Positions 17,301 to 25,565 are shown, counted from the first letter of the stretch. The stretch is DNA of 64,000 bases from Roseateles_C aquae (GCF_032337115.1 NZ_JAVXZY010000003.1:428705-492704); one strand, 5' to 3'. Notes: generated from the letters alone by a model not told the origin. Numbers and translations are program-made.

Positions 17301-17996
17301 TTCGTCCCAGGGGTCCAGCGCCAGACTGTCATGGGCCACCGCCAGCGCGGCCTCCTCATCGCCCTGTATTTCGAGCAGCTCGGCCAGCCGATCCAGGCAG
17401 CGCAGCGCCTGCCTGTGCAGCGCCTCGCGAAGCGGTTGCAGCCAGCTGGCCACGGCCGGCGCCTGCTCCTGTGGCAGCTGCGGCAGCAAGGGGCCGCGGT
17501 AGAGGCGCTGCGCCAGGCGCAAGGCGGCGAGGCGGCTGTCCGGCGTGTCGGCCGCGCCGTCCAGCTGGGCGAGATGGAAGCGCCGGCAGTCGATCTCCAG
17601 CGCGTCCAGCGTACGCAGCTCGATGCTGCGCTTGGTGGTGCTGAGCAGCTGCTCCAGCACGGCCTCCGGCAGCAGCGGGGCGAGCAGCTCGCGCAGGTCA
17701 AACAGCGCACGGCGCAGATTGGCGCGCGCCTGTGCGGTTTCGGAGTCCGGCCAGAGCAGCAGGGCCAAGGTCTCGCGCTCCCAGGCGCCGGAGCGCAGCG
17801 CCAGCAAGGCCAGCAGGATGCCGGCCTTGTCGTAGCTCAGAGTTCGGGCGGTGCTACCTTCGGAGTTGCGCAGCTCGAAGCGGCCGAGCAGGCACAGCTG
17901 GACGCTGCGAGAGCCGGCGGGCGGCGAGGCAGTGTCGGGGGAGGCTGGAGCTTGGGAAGATCCCGGCGACCCAGGTGAGGTAGCGGCGGCGTCCAT
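14340..17996 (-). CDS. Giant SARP-type regulator (wHTH-BTAD-cyclase-like-AAA-TPR), copy 1
   Basis: A protein of 1,218 residues. In order: an OmpR-like winged helix (about 31-105, VQLCLLGRFELRN to RRALFDLREL), a BTAD helical domain (about 120-280), a class III nucleotide cyclase-like segment (about 297-440, AELLAFFGHPVAQEHA and LRAGLHVAWVHA), an AAA/STAND ATPase with Walker A GEPGLGKT (495-502) and Walker B LLMIEDLHWAD (614-624), then TPR-like helices to the C-terminus. The cyclase-like part lacks the second metal Asp (GAE instead of GD), so it is probably not catalytic. BTAD-winged-helix proteins are SARP DNA-binding activators, best known from Streptomyces. It sits between the two small PEP-CTERM genes and has a paralogue at 32637. 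ATG 17996 has no clear ribosome site but a GGCATACT box 13 bases upstream. Confidence 0.88.
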   Translation of the reverse strand: MDAAATSPGSPGSSQAPASPDTASPPAGSRSVQLCLLGRFELRNSEGSTARTLSYDKAGILLALLALRSGAWERETLALLLWPDSETAQARANLRRALFDLRELLAPLLPEAVLEQLLSTTKRSIELRTLDALEIDCRRFHLAQLDGAADTPDSRLAALRLAQRLYRGPLLPQLPQEQAPAVASWLQPLREALHRQALRCLDRLAELLEIQGDEEAALAVAHDSLALDPWDEAALRRCMRLLGRGRRDEALRLFQDYTRRLDAELGLSPQDETRAVLNALYSVEAPAPRAEQALQRRRVLALVLDWRAPPDETLAAEGMLATLSDSVEQAAARLRACGATVRPAEGAELLAFFGHPVAQEHAIRHALDLTLELLAEPTTLQLRAGLHVAWVHARQDDASPDTLGELSREARRLSWLALPGEAQVSPALLALARRHHRFAAPQPEGHARLLGALALQHRWAEPPRLAMVGRETELAALCQAWKDAQNGVLAVWLQGEPGLGKTRLMQALRDRLRRQAAPPRLTLLHCLPEFSQSPLQPVLAVLRQILGRQRGSAPEQTLQALAARFERPTASLTPLAALFQPDSANGGIKLPRSRELFAQLIALLDAWGKGQPQLLMIEDLHWADPSTLELIERYLNREAQATPTLLLLSSREPPPLNLATKLRLLELQPLSDGAMRQLATQLHLPEEPRLLQCAQGVPLFAEELANSWQALPEGAVPATLWDLLAARLDRLAPAPRRVAQVAAVLGSDWDGALLQATLGAEASQRPLLDLQRLQAAGLLQSRANGRWQFRHALQRDAAYQSLSASDKRQLHRRAADALLGPLASAAADEPARLAHHLTVSGDPLAAFYWLQAGRRAAAQSAHQEACHMLEQGLAMLDKPGAQPEMQRRLHPALLQQLAFSRLALEGYGSQAARRLFEQAKQAAEPGDGSMQFQILWGLWLGSRSGPDTPPALQLSEQLRALAEQTQDAGALVQAYSAMGNARLFAGQLHAALQTLRHAAEAGERLPAQSLALRFGEHGGIAARALMSWALAWLGQIPAALDCAQTALRQARELAHPHTLAYTLAIAAVLQRQLRAPQALRPLAQELDQLAERHGMLLWQAAARAHLGWLLAWEGKGDEGLALISAAIAKAAIALPSKEATFHLILCEALLLLTRPAEALHALDHAQALAEERQEPYLLAALWRMRAEALQALNAPLAELQQAQQQARALAEAMRSSGP

Positions 17997-18009
17997 GGCG
18001 TGGCGCGCA

Positions 18010-18017
18010 AGTATGCC
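18010..18017 (-). promoter_or_regulatory. GGCATACT box 13 bases before SARP copy 1
   Basis: On the minus strand GGCATACT is followed by 13 bases and the ATG of SARP copy 1. The same octamer at the same 13-base distance precedes SARP copy 2 (36346-36353), although the spacer bases differ. CATACT could serve as a -10 hexamer, giving a very short leader; neither gene has an obvious -35 or Shine-Dalgarno sequence. Confidence 0.4.
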
Positions 18018-18172
18018 AAGCCATCAGCGGCCGCGCCGTCTCACTGGACGCTCATCTGGTTCGTGCTGCGCGAAGTGGCACTTTCGATGGCGGCGAATCA
18101 GCACGCGACCCATCTGCCCGGCAGCCAGGCGGGGCAATCCGCAGGCCGACGGGCCACGGCTGAAATCGGCGC

Positions 18173-18847
18173 TCAGGCCTGCGTGCGGCGCTTGCGGCCG
18201 GCCACACCGGCGGCGGTAGCGGCCAGGCCCAGCAGGGCCAGCGAGGCCGGCTCGGGCACGTTGTTGGAATCGTAGGTGTAGCTGATGCTGGCGTCGCAGA
18301 AACCGGCGGTGCTCTGGTCCGCGGCGACATTGCCGCCGCCACCTTCCGCCGTCAGGCTGCTGCGCGATTTGCAGCTGATGCCAAAGGTGTCGGAAGCACC
18401 CCGGCTGAAGCTGGTGTAGAGCGCGCTCAGCGCCGCCGGCGACCAGTTGACGTGGCGTGAATCAGACGCCTGGTTGCCTGTCGAGGTGGCGCCCCCGGCG
18501 ACGGTCTTGCTGACCGAGGCTGACAACACCACCAAGGGGTTGCCAGTGTTGAGAACCAAATTGAGCGGGCTGAAGTCACTGTAGAAGAACAGTTTGGAGG
18601 TCGATGTTGCGCTGAGCAGCTCTTCACCGTTTGACTTGTTGGTCAGGTCGATGGAGGTCTTCAGGCCGCCGCCAAAGCTGAAGCTGATGCCGGTCAAACG
18701 GCCCAGCGAACTGTCAAAAAAATGCAGCTGGCCGCCCTGGTTGATTTCGGTGGGCGCGTAGTCGTTGCTAAAGCTATAGCTGACCGTGCCCGCTTGAGCG
18801 GCACCGGCCGCCAGGACGGCGACCAGGAGTGTTGAGAGACGTTTCAT
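18173..18847 (-). CDS. PEP-CTERM exported protein, choice-of-anchor E type (copy 2)
   Basis: A protein of 224 residues with signal peptide MKRLSTLLVAVLAAGAAQAG and PEP-CTERM tail VPEPASLALLGLAATAAGVA followed by GRKRR. The mature part (LHFFDSSLGRLTGISFSFGGG, VNWSPAALSALYTSFSRG, CKSRSSLTAEGGGGN, STAGFCDASISYTYD) is clearly a duplicate of the protein at 13380-14090. It should be exported, processed by exosortase and placed at the cell surface or in the biofilm matrix (family knowledge). The two copies bracket SARP copy 1. SARP-like repeats lie 203 bases upstream. Confidence 0.9.
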   Translation of the reverse strand: MKRLSTLLVAVLAAGAAQAGTVSYSFSNDYAPTEINQGGQLHFFDSSLGRLTGISFSFGGGLKTSIDLTNKSNGEELLSATSTSKLFFYSDFSPLNLVLNTGNPLVVLSASVSKTVAGGATSTGNQASDSRHVNWSPAALSALYTSFSRGASDTFGISCKSRSSLTAEGGGGNVAADQSTAGFCDASISYTYDSNNVPEPASLALLGLAATAAGVAGRKRRTQA

Positions 18848-19035
18848 GATGTTGCTCTTTCAGTTGGACGAAGTTGAGGACGTGGACGAAGAAAGCGTTG
18901 GGGCAAACCGGCCCCGCGGTACTGCGGCTTGCAGCCCCGCGTGCTGACCCTGGTGTGGACGGTTTGCCGGCTGCGGACTTGGCGCGTTGGTGGCTTGTCT
19001 TTCAAGTCACTGCAGCGCCATCAATCCATATGCCT

Positions 19036-19068
19036 ATGCTTTCCTGGCAACGTTGAAAGAGCGTTGAT
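19036..19068 (-). promoter_or_regulatory. SARP-type heptamer repeats upstream of PEP-CTERM copy 2
   Basis: Read toward the gene: ATCAACG, CTCT, TTCAACG (19068-19062 and 19057-19051), an 11-bp period, then 10 bases and AGCAT (19040-19036). It has the same design as the porin promoter (three copies) and the PEP-CTERM copy 1 promoter (two copies). Confidence 0.65.
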
Positions 19069-19077
19069 AGGCGCGCG

Positions 19078-19098
19078 AGGGGCAAAAAATTTGCCCCT
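19078..19098. repeat. Perfect 9-bp inverted repeat beside the SARP boxes
   Basis: AGGGGCAAA (19078-19086) and TTTGCCCCT (19090-19098) form a 9-bp stem around AAA. It lies 9 bases beyond the outer SARP box and 149 bases past the end of the NCS2 permease gene. It could terminate the permease operon or act as a protein site; the U-rich side lies within the stem and loop, so it is not a standard terminator. Confidence 0.45.
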
Positions 19099-19247
19099 GC
19101 ATTCACGGGGGAAGTGTCGACAAAAGACGGTCATTTATCGGCTTAGGAGGCTTGCTGATCAAGCTGATGCCGCTCTGATGCGGCGCTGTGCCAGAGCCAG
19201 CGTTGGTGCGCGCCTGGGGCGCGGCTGTGCCACAGGGCGGGCGCCGC

Positions 19248-21017
19248 TCAGTGATCGAAGTGCAGGCGCAGCACGGCCAGGTCATCGCCCGCCGGGTTGC
19301 TGCTGACCTTGTCGGCCATCTGTCGCAGCAGGGTGCGCGAGACGCGCTGCATCGCGGCATCCAGGGCCTGCTCGTCGTCGTGCTGCAGCAGGGCATCGAG
19401 GTCCACGGTATCGCTCTGGCCTTGCAGCGGCAGGGCCTCGCCGCGGTAGAGCAGCTCCAGTTCGAAATTGAATTCGTCGAAGCGCCCGGCCAGGCTCAAG
19501 GGCCGGCCGTGCCCGGCGGCGGCGATGGCCTCGCTGGCTTCCAGCGCGGCCTGGGCCGCGCGCCGCACGACATCGGCGCGGGCCGCCCAGGCGCGGCCCT
19601 GGCGTTCGATGAAGTCGGTGATCTGCTGATTCAAGGGTCCGGCCATCGGGTCCAGCAGCAGCCGTGCGTGGCGCTGTGTGCCGAGCCTGAACAGCAGGTT
19701 CAGCAGCACCACGACCAGGCCGGCAACGACGAAGCCGTCGCCGGCGAGCACGTGCAGGCTGTCCGGCAGACCGCGGGCCAGCCCGGGCATCAGCATCGTC
19801 GCGAGGCCGGCGCACAGCGCCAGGCCGACCATGAAGATGCCGCGGCTGTCCAGCGCCCGGGTGGCGATCATCTCGATGCCGGAAACGATCAGATAGGCGG
19901 CCGCATACAGCTCGACCGCGCCCAGCACCGCCTGCGGGATCAGCGTCAGCGCCATGGTCAGGCGCGGGCTCAGCGCGATCAGCAGCAGCAGCGCGCCGGT
20001 GGCCAGACCGATATAGCGCGAGCTCGAACCGGTGGCGTGCACCAGCGCGATATTGGCGGAGGAGGGGGCACTCGGAAAACTGCCGAACAGGCCGGCCAGG
20101 AAGTCGGCGAGGCCGTTGGCACGGATGCCGCGGCCGACCATGCGCATATCGGCGCGGCGCCAATCGGCATCGTTGGTCTTGTCCATGACGATCAGGCAGC
20201 CGATGTTGTCGAGCTGGTTCAGCGCGGCGATCAGCACAATGGCGGCGATGATCTCCGGCCCCAGCGTGAAGCTGGGCGCAATCGGCTGCGGCAGGGCCAG
20301 CAAGGGCGCGCCGGCCAGCCAGTCCAGGCCGCCGAGGCGGCCGTTGAGTGCGGCGATCAGCAGGCCGATCAAGACGCCGGCCATCAGGCCGAACAGGCGC
20401 AGCCGGCGTCCGCCCCAGACCGACAGGGTGATCACCGCGGCCAGCGCCGCGCCCGAGGTCAGCGCCGAGACCGGATCGACCTGCATCTGCGCGTTGACGC
20501 CCAGCGCATTGCGCACGGCAGGCTCGACCAGGCCCAAGCCGCCCATGCAGATCACCGTGCCGACCACGGTGGGCGGGAACAGCGGTCGCAGATGGCGCAT
20601 CAGCGGGCCGATGCAGAGTGTGACCACGGCGGTCAGCAGCGTCACCTCGACCAGGGCACCGACGCCGGCACTGGCAATGGCGGTGCCGGCGACGGTGATC
20701 ATCATCGGGTCGGGCTGGAAGACCAGCAGCGCGCCGCTGCCGATACGCCCGCCCCAGGCTTGCAGCGCCGTGCCCAGGGCCATGCCCAGGAGCGTGACGG
20801 CGACGATGGAATGCGTCTGCTCCAGCGAAAGCCCGGCCAGCTTCGCAGCGGCCAGCACATGGGTGATCAGCGCCAGCACCGTGGCCACATGCTGCAGCGA
20901 CAGCAGCGCCAGCGCGCCGCGTGGCGGGCACTCATCGGCGGCGTAGATCAGCTCGAAGGGCCGGCGTTTGCCGACGGTGGGAGGCAGCCAGCGCTGCAGC
21001 AGGGTCAGGAGCGGCAT
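19248..21017 (-). CDS. NCS2-family purine/pyrimidine permease with C-terminal RsbW-like domain
   Basis: A protein of 589 residues. Residues 1 to about 445 are a nucleobase-cation symporter-2 permease: the LSLQHVATVL motif in the first helix, ALNQLDNIGCLI in the region of the substrate-binding acidic helix, and SSANIALVHATGSSSRYIG matching the conserved helix-10 block. The last 140 residues are soluble and resemble a degenerate GHKL/RsbW-type ATPase fold: a helix ALEASEAI at the N-box position, the strand pair FDEFNFELELLYRGEAL, and LLRQMADKVSSNPAGDDLAVLRL at the end. Clear ATP-binding residues are missing. It ends the cluster that also encodes a STAS protein and a SpoIIE/RsbW-like protein. 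The substrate is unknown. Confidence 0.82.
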   Translation of the reverse strand: MPLLTLLQRWLPPTVGKRRPFELIYAADECPPRGALALLSLQHVATVLALITHVLAAAKLAGLSLEQTHSIVAVTLLGMALGTALQAWGGRIGSGALLVFQPDPMMITVAGTAIASAGVGALVEVTLLTAVVTLCIGPLMRHLRPLFPPTVVGTVICMGGLGLVEPAVRNALGVNAQMQVDPVSALTSGAALAAVITLSVWGGRRLRLFGLMAGVLIGLLIAALNGRLGGLDWLAGAPLLALPQPIAPSFTLGPEIIAAIVLIAALNQLDNIGCLIVMDKTNDADWRRADMRMVGRGIRANGLADFLAGLFGSFPSAPSSANIALVHATGSSSRYIGLATGALLLLIALSPRLTMALTLIPQAVLGAVELYAAAYLIVSGIEMIATRALDSRGIFMVGLALCAGLATMLMPGLARGLPDSLHVLAGDGFVVAGLVVVLLNLLFRLGTQRHARLLLDPMAGPLNQQITDFIERQGRAWAARADVVRRAAQAALEASEAIAAAGHGRPLSLAGRFDEFNFELELLYRGEALPLQGQSDTVDLDALLQHDDEQALDAAMQRVSRTLLRQMADKVSSNPAGDDLAVLRLHFDH

Positions 21018-21028
21018 CAGGAGCGGGA

Positions 21029-22648
21029 TCAGGACGAGGCTTCAGCGGCCGGGCCGGTATCGAGCAGCAGCACATAGCGGCGCAGCAGCCAGGTGCAGCG
21101 CTCGAAAACCGTGGTGGCGGTGAACATGGCCTGCTGCAGCGAGGCGCTGATCGCTTCGCCGAGCAGGCGGCGGCGGATGCTGTCCATCAGCTCGGAGCGG
21201 TCGTGGGTCAGCGCACGCAAAAGGCTCAGGTCCTCGGGGTCGGCCTGTGCCGCGGCCTCGGCCAGCGTCTCCAGCATCATGTGCAGGCTTTCCACCAGCT
21301 GGTCCAGCAGCTGCTGCACCTGCGGCGCATCGAGCGCCTCGGCGGCCGCGAGGTCGAGCTCGACCAGCGATTCCTGCAGCGAGGCCAGCAGCCGGTTGCG
21401 ATCGCGCAGCACCATGGCGCGTTCCAGCACGCCGCGGCTGCGGTGGCGGTCGGCCAGCTCGGTGAGGAACTGCTCGCACTGGCGCAAGACCTGGGCCTGC
21501 GCACTCTGGCGCTTGCCGGCATCGAGCAGGGCGGCCGAGGCCTGGCCCGGCGGCAGCTGGCGCAGTGCGTCCAGATAGGCCGGCAAGGCGGCCAGCAGCG
21601 CCTGCTGCTCGCGCTCGGCCAGCAGCAGCGCGGTCTCGGGTTCGTCGAGGGCCTCGTCGTGGATGAAACGCGGCTTGCTCATGTCTTCCTGCGCGGTGGG
21701 CGGCGACCAGCGTTCCAGCAGTCGCTCCAGCGGGCGCTGCAGCAGCCGCGAGGCCAGATCGCTGACCGCTTGCACCGCCATGTAGAGCGCCACCAGCCGG
21801 GTGCTGACGCTCCAGCCGGCCTGCGTCATCAGTGCGCCGGCCGGGTCGCCCAGTGCCCAGCGGTTCAGCGCATACAGCAGCAGCATGGCCAGCAGGCCGG
21901 CGGCGCGCAGCTGCACCTGGAACAGCACCAGCTGGCGCGCGCTGCCCTGCAGCCGGCCGGCCAGCGACCAGGCCGACAGCCCCGAGCCCAGCCCGGCGCC
22001 CAGCACCATCATCGCGCCGCTGTCGTAACCGAGCAGGCCGCTGGCGGCCATGCTCATGGTGATCACGGCCAGCGTCGTCGACGACTGCGCCAGCCAGGCG
22101 ATCAGCGCGCCAAGCACAAAGCTCGGAATCAGCCAGGTGCTGGCCATCGCGATCTGATCGCGCAGCCAGGGCTCGGTCTTCATCAGCGCCGCGCCGGCCT
22201 TGATGAAGTCGGTGCCCAGGAACAGCAGGCCCAGGCCGAGCAACGCGCCGACGGCCTGGCGAAAGCGCGGCGACTGGTCGAGCTGGTGGTAGTAGGCCAG
22301 CCCGGTCAGGCCGACCAGGCATAGCGCCAGCACATGCAGGTTCAGCGCCGCGACCAGCACCAGCATGGCGGTGCCGATATTGGCCCAGCGGATGATGGGA
22401 AAGGCCTGGCGGCGCTCCATCGCGCCAGCGGTCACCAGGGCCACCAGCACATGGATCACGCCGATCACGCTTTGCATCACCGCGCCGCCGGCCAGCCCCA
22501 TCAGCGCCGGCGAGCCGCGCCCGGCGATGGCGCGGGCAATCAGCTGGCGCAGCCGCGGGCCCATCAGCTGGCGCAGATGGTTGCTGATCAGGCGGACGCC
22601 GATGAAGAACAGGCCCAGCCCGGCAAACAGGCTGACGAAGATGCTCAT
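21029..22648 (-). CDS. Na/Pi cotransporter family protein with PhoU-like C-terminus
   Basis: A protein of 539 residues. The N-terminal half has the two Na/Pi-symporter repeats (GLGLFFIGVRLISNHL, GLLFLGTDFIKAG) with the paired Ser/Gln motifs GGAVMQSVIGV and AWLAQSSTTLAVI. From about residue 320 it is a charged helical PhoU-like domain. Homologues such as YjbB/NptA move phosphate with sodium, and the PhoU part usually regulates. The gene lies 13 bases after the STAS gene and 11 before the NCS2 permease gene. In the first repeat the usual QSSSA-type motif is altered (MQSVIGV), which may change ion or substrate use. Confidence 0.88.
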   Translation of the reverse strand: MSIFVSLFAGLGLFFIGVRLISNHLRQLMGPRLRQLIARAIAGRGSPALMGLAGGAVMQSVIGVIHVLVALVTAGAMERRQAFPIIRWANIGTAMLVLVAALNLHVLALCLVGLTGLAYYHQLDQSPRFRQAVGALLGLGLLFLGTDFIKAGAALMKTEPWLRDQIAMASTWLIPSFVLGALIAWLAQSSTTLAVITMSMAASGLLGYDSGAMMVLGAGLGSGLSAWSLAGRLQGSARQLVLFQVQLRAAGLLAMLLLYALNRWALGDPAGALMTQAGWSVSTRLVALYMAVQAVSDLASRLLQRPLERLLERWSPPTAQEDMSKPRFIHDEALDEPETALLLAEREQQALLAALPAYLDALRQLPPGQASAALLDAGKRQSAQAQVLRQCEQFLTELADRHRSRGVLERAMVLRDRNRLLASLQESLVELDLAAAEALDAPQVQQLLDQLVESLHMMLETLAEAAAQADPEDLSLLRALTHDRSELMDSIRRRLLGEAISASLQQAMFTATTVFERCTWLLRRYVLLLDTGPAAEASS

Positions 22649-22661
22649 GAGCGGCCCGGCT

Positions 22662-23006
22662 TCAGCTGGCCAGCAGTTGCAGCGCGCTGGGGCGGTCGGC
22701 CACGCTGTCGATGATCTTCAGAAAGCCGCTGATCTCGAAGACCTCGCGCACATTGGCCGACATGCCGCACAGCAGCAGCCGGGCCTGGTTCTGCTTGGCG
22801 CGCTTGGCGGCCTGCAGCACCACACGCAGGCCGGCGCTGGAGATGTAGTCCAGCGCCGCGAAATCGAGCACGACGCGATCGCCGCTGCCGCCGCACAGCG
22901 CGGCCGCGGCGGCCTCGAACTGAGCGGCGGTGGCGCTGTCGATGCGGCCCGACAGGCCCAGAATCTGCACGCCCTGCTCGGTGGTGGCGCTGTGTCCAAA
23001 ACTCAT
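22662..23006 (-). CDS. STAS-domain anti-sigma-factor-antagonist-like protein
   Basis: A protein of 114 residues covering one STAS domain. It has VQILGLSGRIDSATAAQFEAA, then VVLDFAALDYISSAGLRVVL, in which Ser57 aligns with the phosphoserine of SpoIIAA/RsbV. It should be phosphorylated by an RsbW-type kinase and dephosphorylated by a SpoIIE-type phosphatase; both activities appear fused in the protein encoded 29 bases upstream. AAGGAA precedes ATG 23006. Its downstream target (sigma factor, transporter or other) is not known. Confidence 0.92.
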   Translation of the reverse strand: MSFGHSATTEQGVQILGLSGRIDSATAAQFEAAAAALCGGSGDRVVLDFAALDYISSAGLRVVLQAAKRAKQNQARLLLCGMSANVREVFEISGFLKIIDSVADRPSALQLLAS

Positions 23007-23035
23007 GATCTTTTTCCTTGCAACAGGCGCTGGGC

Positions 23036-25510
23036 TCAGCGCTTCAGGGTCTTCAGCAGCACGATCAGGTTGCCGCTGCCGTCGTAATAGGCGCGCACCT
23101 CGTCCATCATGGTCTTGACCATATGTACCCCCAGGCCGCCGATGGCGCGTTCATCCAGCGCGGCGTCCAGGCTGGGCGCGGGCGCCTCGCTGAAGGGATC
23201 GAAGGGCGGGGCGTCGTCCTTGAGGATGATTTCCAGCCAGTCCTCCGAGCGCGACAGCCGCACATGGATCTGGCCATCCGGCGCGCCGAGCAGGCCGTGC
23301 TGGATGATGTTGGTGATCAGCTCTTCCAGGCAGACGTTGACGGCAAAGGCCAGGTCGCTGCGCTCGGCCAGCGCCGCGTCGACGGCAAGCGCCAGCGGCG
23401 CGATCTCGTCCAGCCGGCTGGCCAAGCGGTAGTCCAGCAAGAGCTGTTTGTTCTTCAGTTCGATCGGCGGTTCAGGGCTCACGCTGAGCACTCCTTGTGG
23501 TTTGCGGCACAGCACCAGGGCGGTGAGATCGTCGGAGGCCTCGGCGCCGCCGACAAAGTCAGCCACGTCCTCGACCAGCGAGCCCAGCTTGGCGGCGGCC
23601 GATTCGCCGGCCGCGCCCGCCAGCCAGTGGCGCAACCGCGCCTCGCCATAGGCCTCGCCATCGGCGGCAAAGGCCTCGGTGATGCCGTCGGTGTAGAGCA
23701 GCAGGGTGTCGCCGGGCGCCAGCCGCGCCTGCTGGTTGCTGTAGTCCATGCCCGGCATCACGCCCAGCGCGATATCGCAGGGGCAATGCAGCGCTTCGAC
23801 CAGACCGTCGGCATCGCGCACCAGCGGCGCCGGATGACCGGCGCTGGCATAGACCAGGCTGCCGTCGCGCGGGTCGTAGACGCAGTAGCAGGCGGTGACG
23901 AACAGCGCCATCGGGTTGCGGTCACTCAGCACGTTATTGGCGCGCACAAAGACCTCGGCCGGCGACAGATCGGCCAGCGCCAGGTCCTGCAGCACGGTGC
24001 GCGACACCGCCATGAAAAACGCCGCGCCGACGCCCTTGCCGGCCACATCGGCGACCAGAAAGCCGAGCCGGCCCTCGGGCAGCGAGAAGCAGTCGTAGAA
24101 GTCGCCGCCGAGCTCGCGGGCCGGGTTCATGCAGGCCTGCAGGCTGTAACGCTCGGTGTTGGGAAAGTGCTGGGGCAGGATGGCCTGCTGCATATCGCGC
24201 GCCGAGGCCAGCTCCTCCTGCACGCGGCGGGCGGCCAGATGCAGCTGCTCGTTCTTGTCGGCCAGCTCCAGCGTGCGCAGCTGCACCAGGCGTTCCAGCT
24301 CGCGCTGACGCGATTCGTTCTGCTCGCGTATCACCTCGAGCAGCCGCGAGACCTCGGCTGCCACGGTGTTGAAGTTGCGCGCCACCAGCACCAGCTCGTC
24401 CTCGGTGTCGATGCGGATGCGGGTGCCCAGCTGGCCGGCGCAGAAGGCCTCGGTGCCTTGCGAGAGCCGGCGCAGCGAGCGCAGCGTCGAGACGTAGATG
24501 CCGGCGAACAGATAGGCGATGGCCGCCACCGCGATCACCAGCAGCGCCGCCACCTGCCACTGGCTGCGCAGGAGGGCATCCAGCCGCGTCTGCAGCTGCG
24601 CATCGGCCTCGGTGGCGCTGGCGGCGATCAGCTCGCGCGCCAGCTGCTGGTTGCGGCTGGCCAGCGGGCCCAGCTCGGCCACCGCCTCGGGCCGGTCGAT
24701 GATTTTGTCCACCGTCTCCTGCTGCAGCTCGATGCCGCGCAGGAGCGCTGCCAGCTGCTGGCGCAGCGCGGCGGCGGTCTGGCCGTCCGCCTGGGCGAGC
24801 AGCTGGGTCATGCCGGCGCGCAGGGCCGGGGCCGATTCGCTCAGCACCACCTGGGCGCCCAGCGCATAGGAGGCCATCGCGTCGCTGGAGAGCTTCAACG
24901 CATCCTGCTGCTTGGCCAGCGTCTCCATCAGCAGCGGCAGGCGGTTGCTGAGCATGTCGAAGGCGGTGTCGAGCTGCGGGTCGACATTGAGCCGGTGCGC
25001 GCGGGCGCTCTCGCGCTGCAGCGCCAGCAGGCCGTTGATGACGGCGGTGTGCGCGGCAAAGCGGCGCTGTGCCTCTTCGCCGGCCGGCAGGCTGTGCAGC
25101 TGCGCCCAGTGCTGCTGCAGGCGCAGCGCCAGATCGGGCAGCGTCGACGGTGCCGGGGCCTCCTCATGCGCCCAACGCTGCAGCGCCTGCAGGCGCTGGC
25201 GCAGCGACTCGGCCTGGGCCGGCGGCAGCGACGCGGCGCCGCGCAGCTGAACCAGCTCGACGAGCAGTTTGCTTTGCTGCTCATAGGCTTGCAGACCGCG
25301 CCGTTCCTGGCCGGCCTGCTGCGCGGCCGCCGCCGTCTGGCGCAACAGCGGCAGGCTGAGCAGCGCCAGCGCCAGCAGCATCACGCCGCCGACCAGCAGG
25401 AACTTGCGCGAAAAGCTCAGCCGGCCCGACAGCCAGCTGGCCGGGCCGAGCAGGCGCAGCAGCAGCGGGCTGCGCGGGGCCTGCTGGAGGGGCGGCGAGA
25501 TGCTGCTCAT
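23036..25510 (-). CDS. Membrane SpoIIE-type phosphatase fused to RsbW-like kinase domain
   Basis: A protein of 824 residues. A transmembrane helix (about 30-55), a helical periplasmic sensor of roughly 300 residues, and a second helix (LLVIAVAAIAYLFAGIYV) lead to a HAMP domain and coiled coil. Next is a PP2C/SpoIIE phosphatase with metal-site motifs GGDFYD, VADVAGKGVG, LYTDGITEA and SDDLTALVL. The last 140 residues are a GHKL ATPase of the RsbW class with N box CLEELITNIIQHG, G1-like KDDAPPFDP and G2 GGLGVHMVKTMMDEV. One protein can thus add and remove the phosphate on the neighbouring STAS protein (inference). ATG 25510 puts the first helix near the N-terminus. The signal is unknown. Confidence 0.92.
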   Translation of the reverse strand: MSSISPPLQQAPRSPLLLRLLGPASWLSGRLSFSRKFLLVGGVMLLALALLSLPLLRQTAAAAQQAGQERRGLQAYEQQSKLLVELVQLRGAASLPPAQAESLRQRLQALQRWAHEEAPAPSTLPDLALRLQQHWAQLHSLPAGEEAQRRFAAHTAVINGLLALQRESARAHRLNVDPQLDTAFDMLSNRLPLLMETLAKQQDALKLSSDAMASYALGAQVVLSESAPALRAGMTQLLAQADGQTAAALRQQLAALLRGIELQQETVDKIIDRPEAVAELGPLASRNQQLARELIAASATEADAQLQTRLDALLRSQWQVAALLVIAVAAIAYLFAGIYVSTLRSLRRLSQGTEAFCAGQLGTRIRIDTEDELVLVARNFNTVAAEVSRLLEVIREQNESRQRELERLVQLRTLELADKNEQLHLAARRVQEELASARDMQQAILPQHFPNTERYSLQACMNPARELGGDFYDCFSLPEGRLGFLVADVAGKGVGAAFFMAVSRTVLQDLALADLSPAEVFVRANNVLSDRNPMALFVTACYCVYDPRDGSLVYASAGHPAPLVRDADGLVEALHCPCDIALGVMPGMDYSNQQARLAPGDTLLLYTDGITEAFAADGEAYGEARLRHWLAGAAGESAAAKLGSLVEDVADFVGGAEASDDLTALVLCRKPQGVLSVSPEPPIELKNKQLLLDYRLASRLDEIAPLALAVDAALAERSDLAFAVNVCLEELITNIIQHGLLGAPDGQIHVRLSRSEDWLEIILKDDAPPFDPFSEAPAPSLDAALDERAIGGLGVHMVKTMMDEVRAYYDGSGNLIVLLKTLKR

Positions 25511-25565
25511 CGCCAGCCTCGTGTGTGGCCGGCCGGCGCGCCAAGGGCCAGCGGGAGGGGGGCGC

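Larger units (their letters stand above)
18848..19247. other. 400-base intergenic region with PEP-CTERM copy 2 promoter
   Basis: No coding sequence was found here. The stretch holds the SARP-like repeats at 19051-19068, a perfect inverted repeat at 19078-19098, and a relatively AT-rich patch (TCAATCCATATGCC). If the putative -10 near 19036 is used, the PEP-CTERM mRNA has a leader of roughly 180 bases, in which I see no recognisable riboswitch. Confidence 0.5.

Noticed and set aside
19188..21077. 629-codon plus-strand frame
   Set aside because: Antisense shadow of the NCS2 permease gene, which has clear transporter motifs; the antisense product is low-complexity Gln/Gly/Arg.
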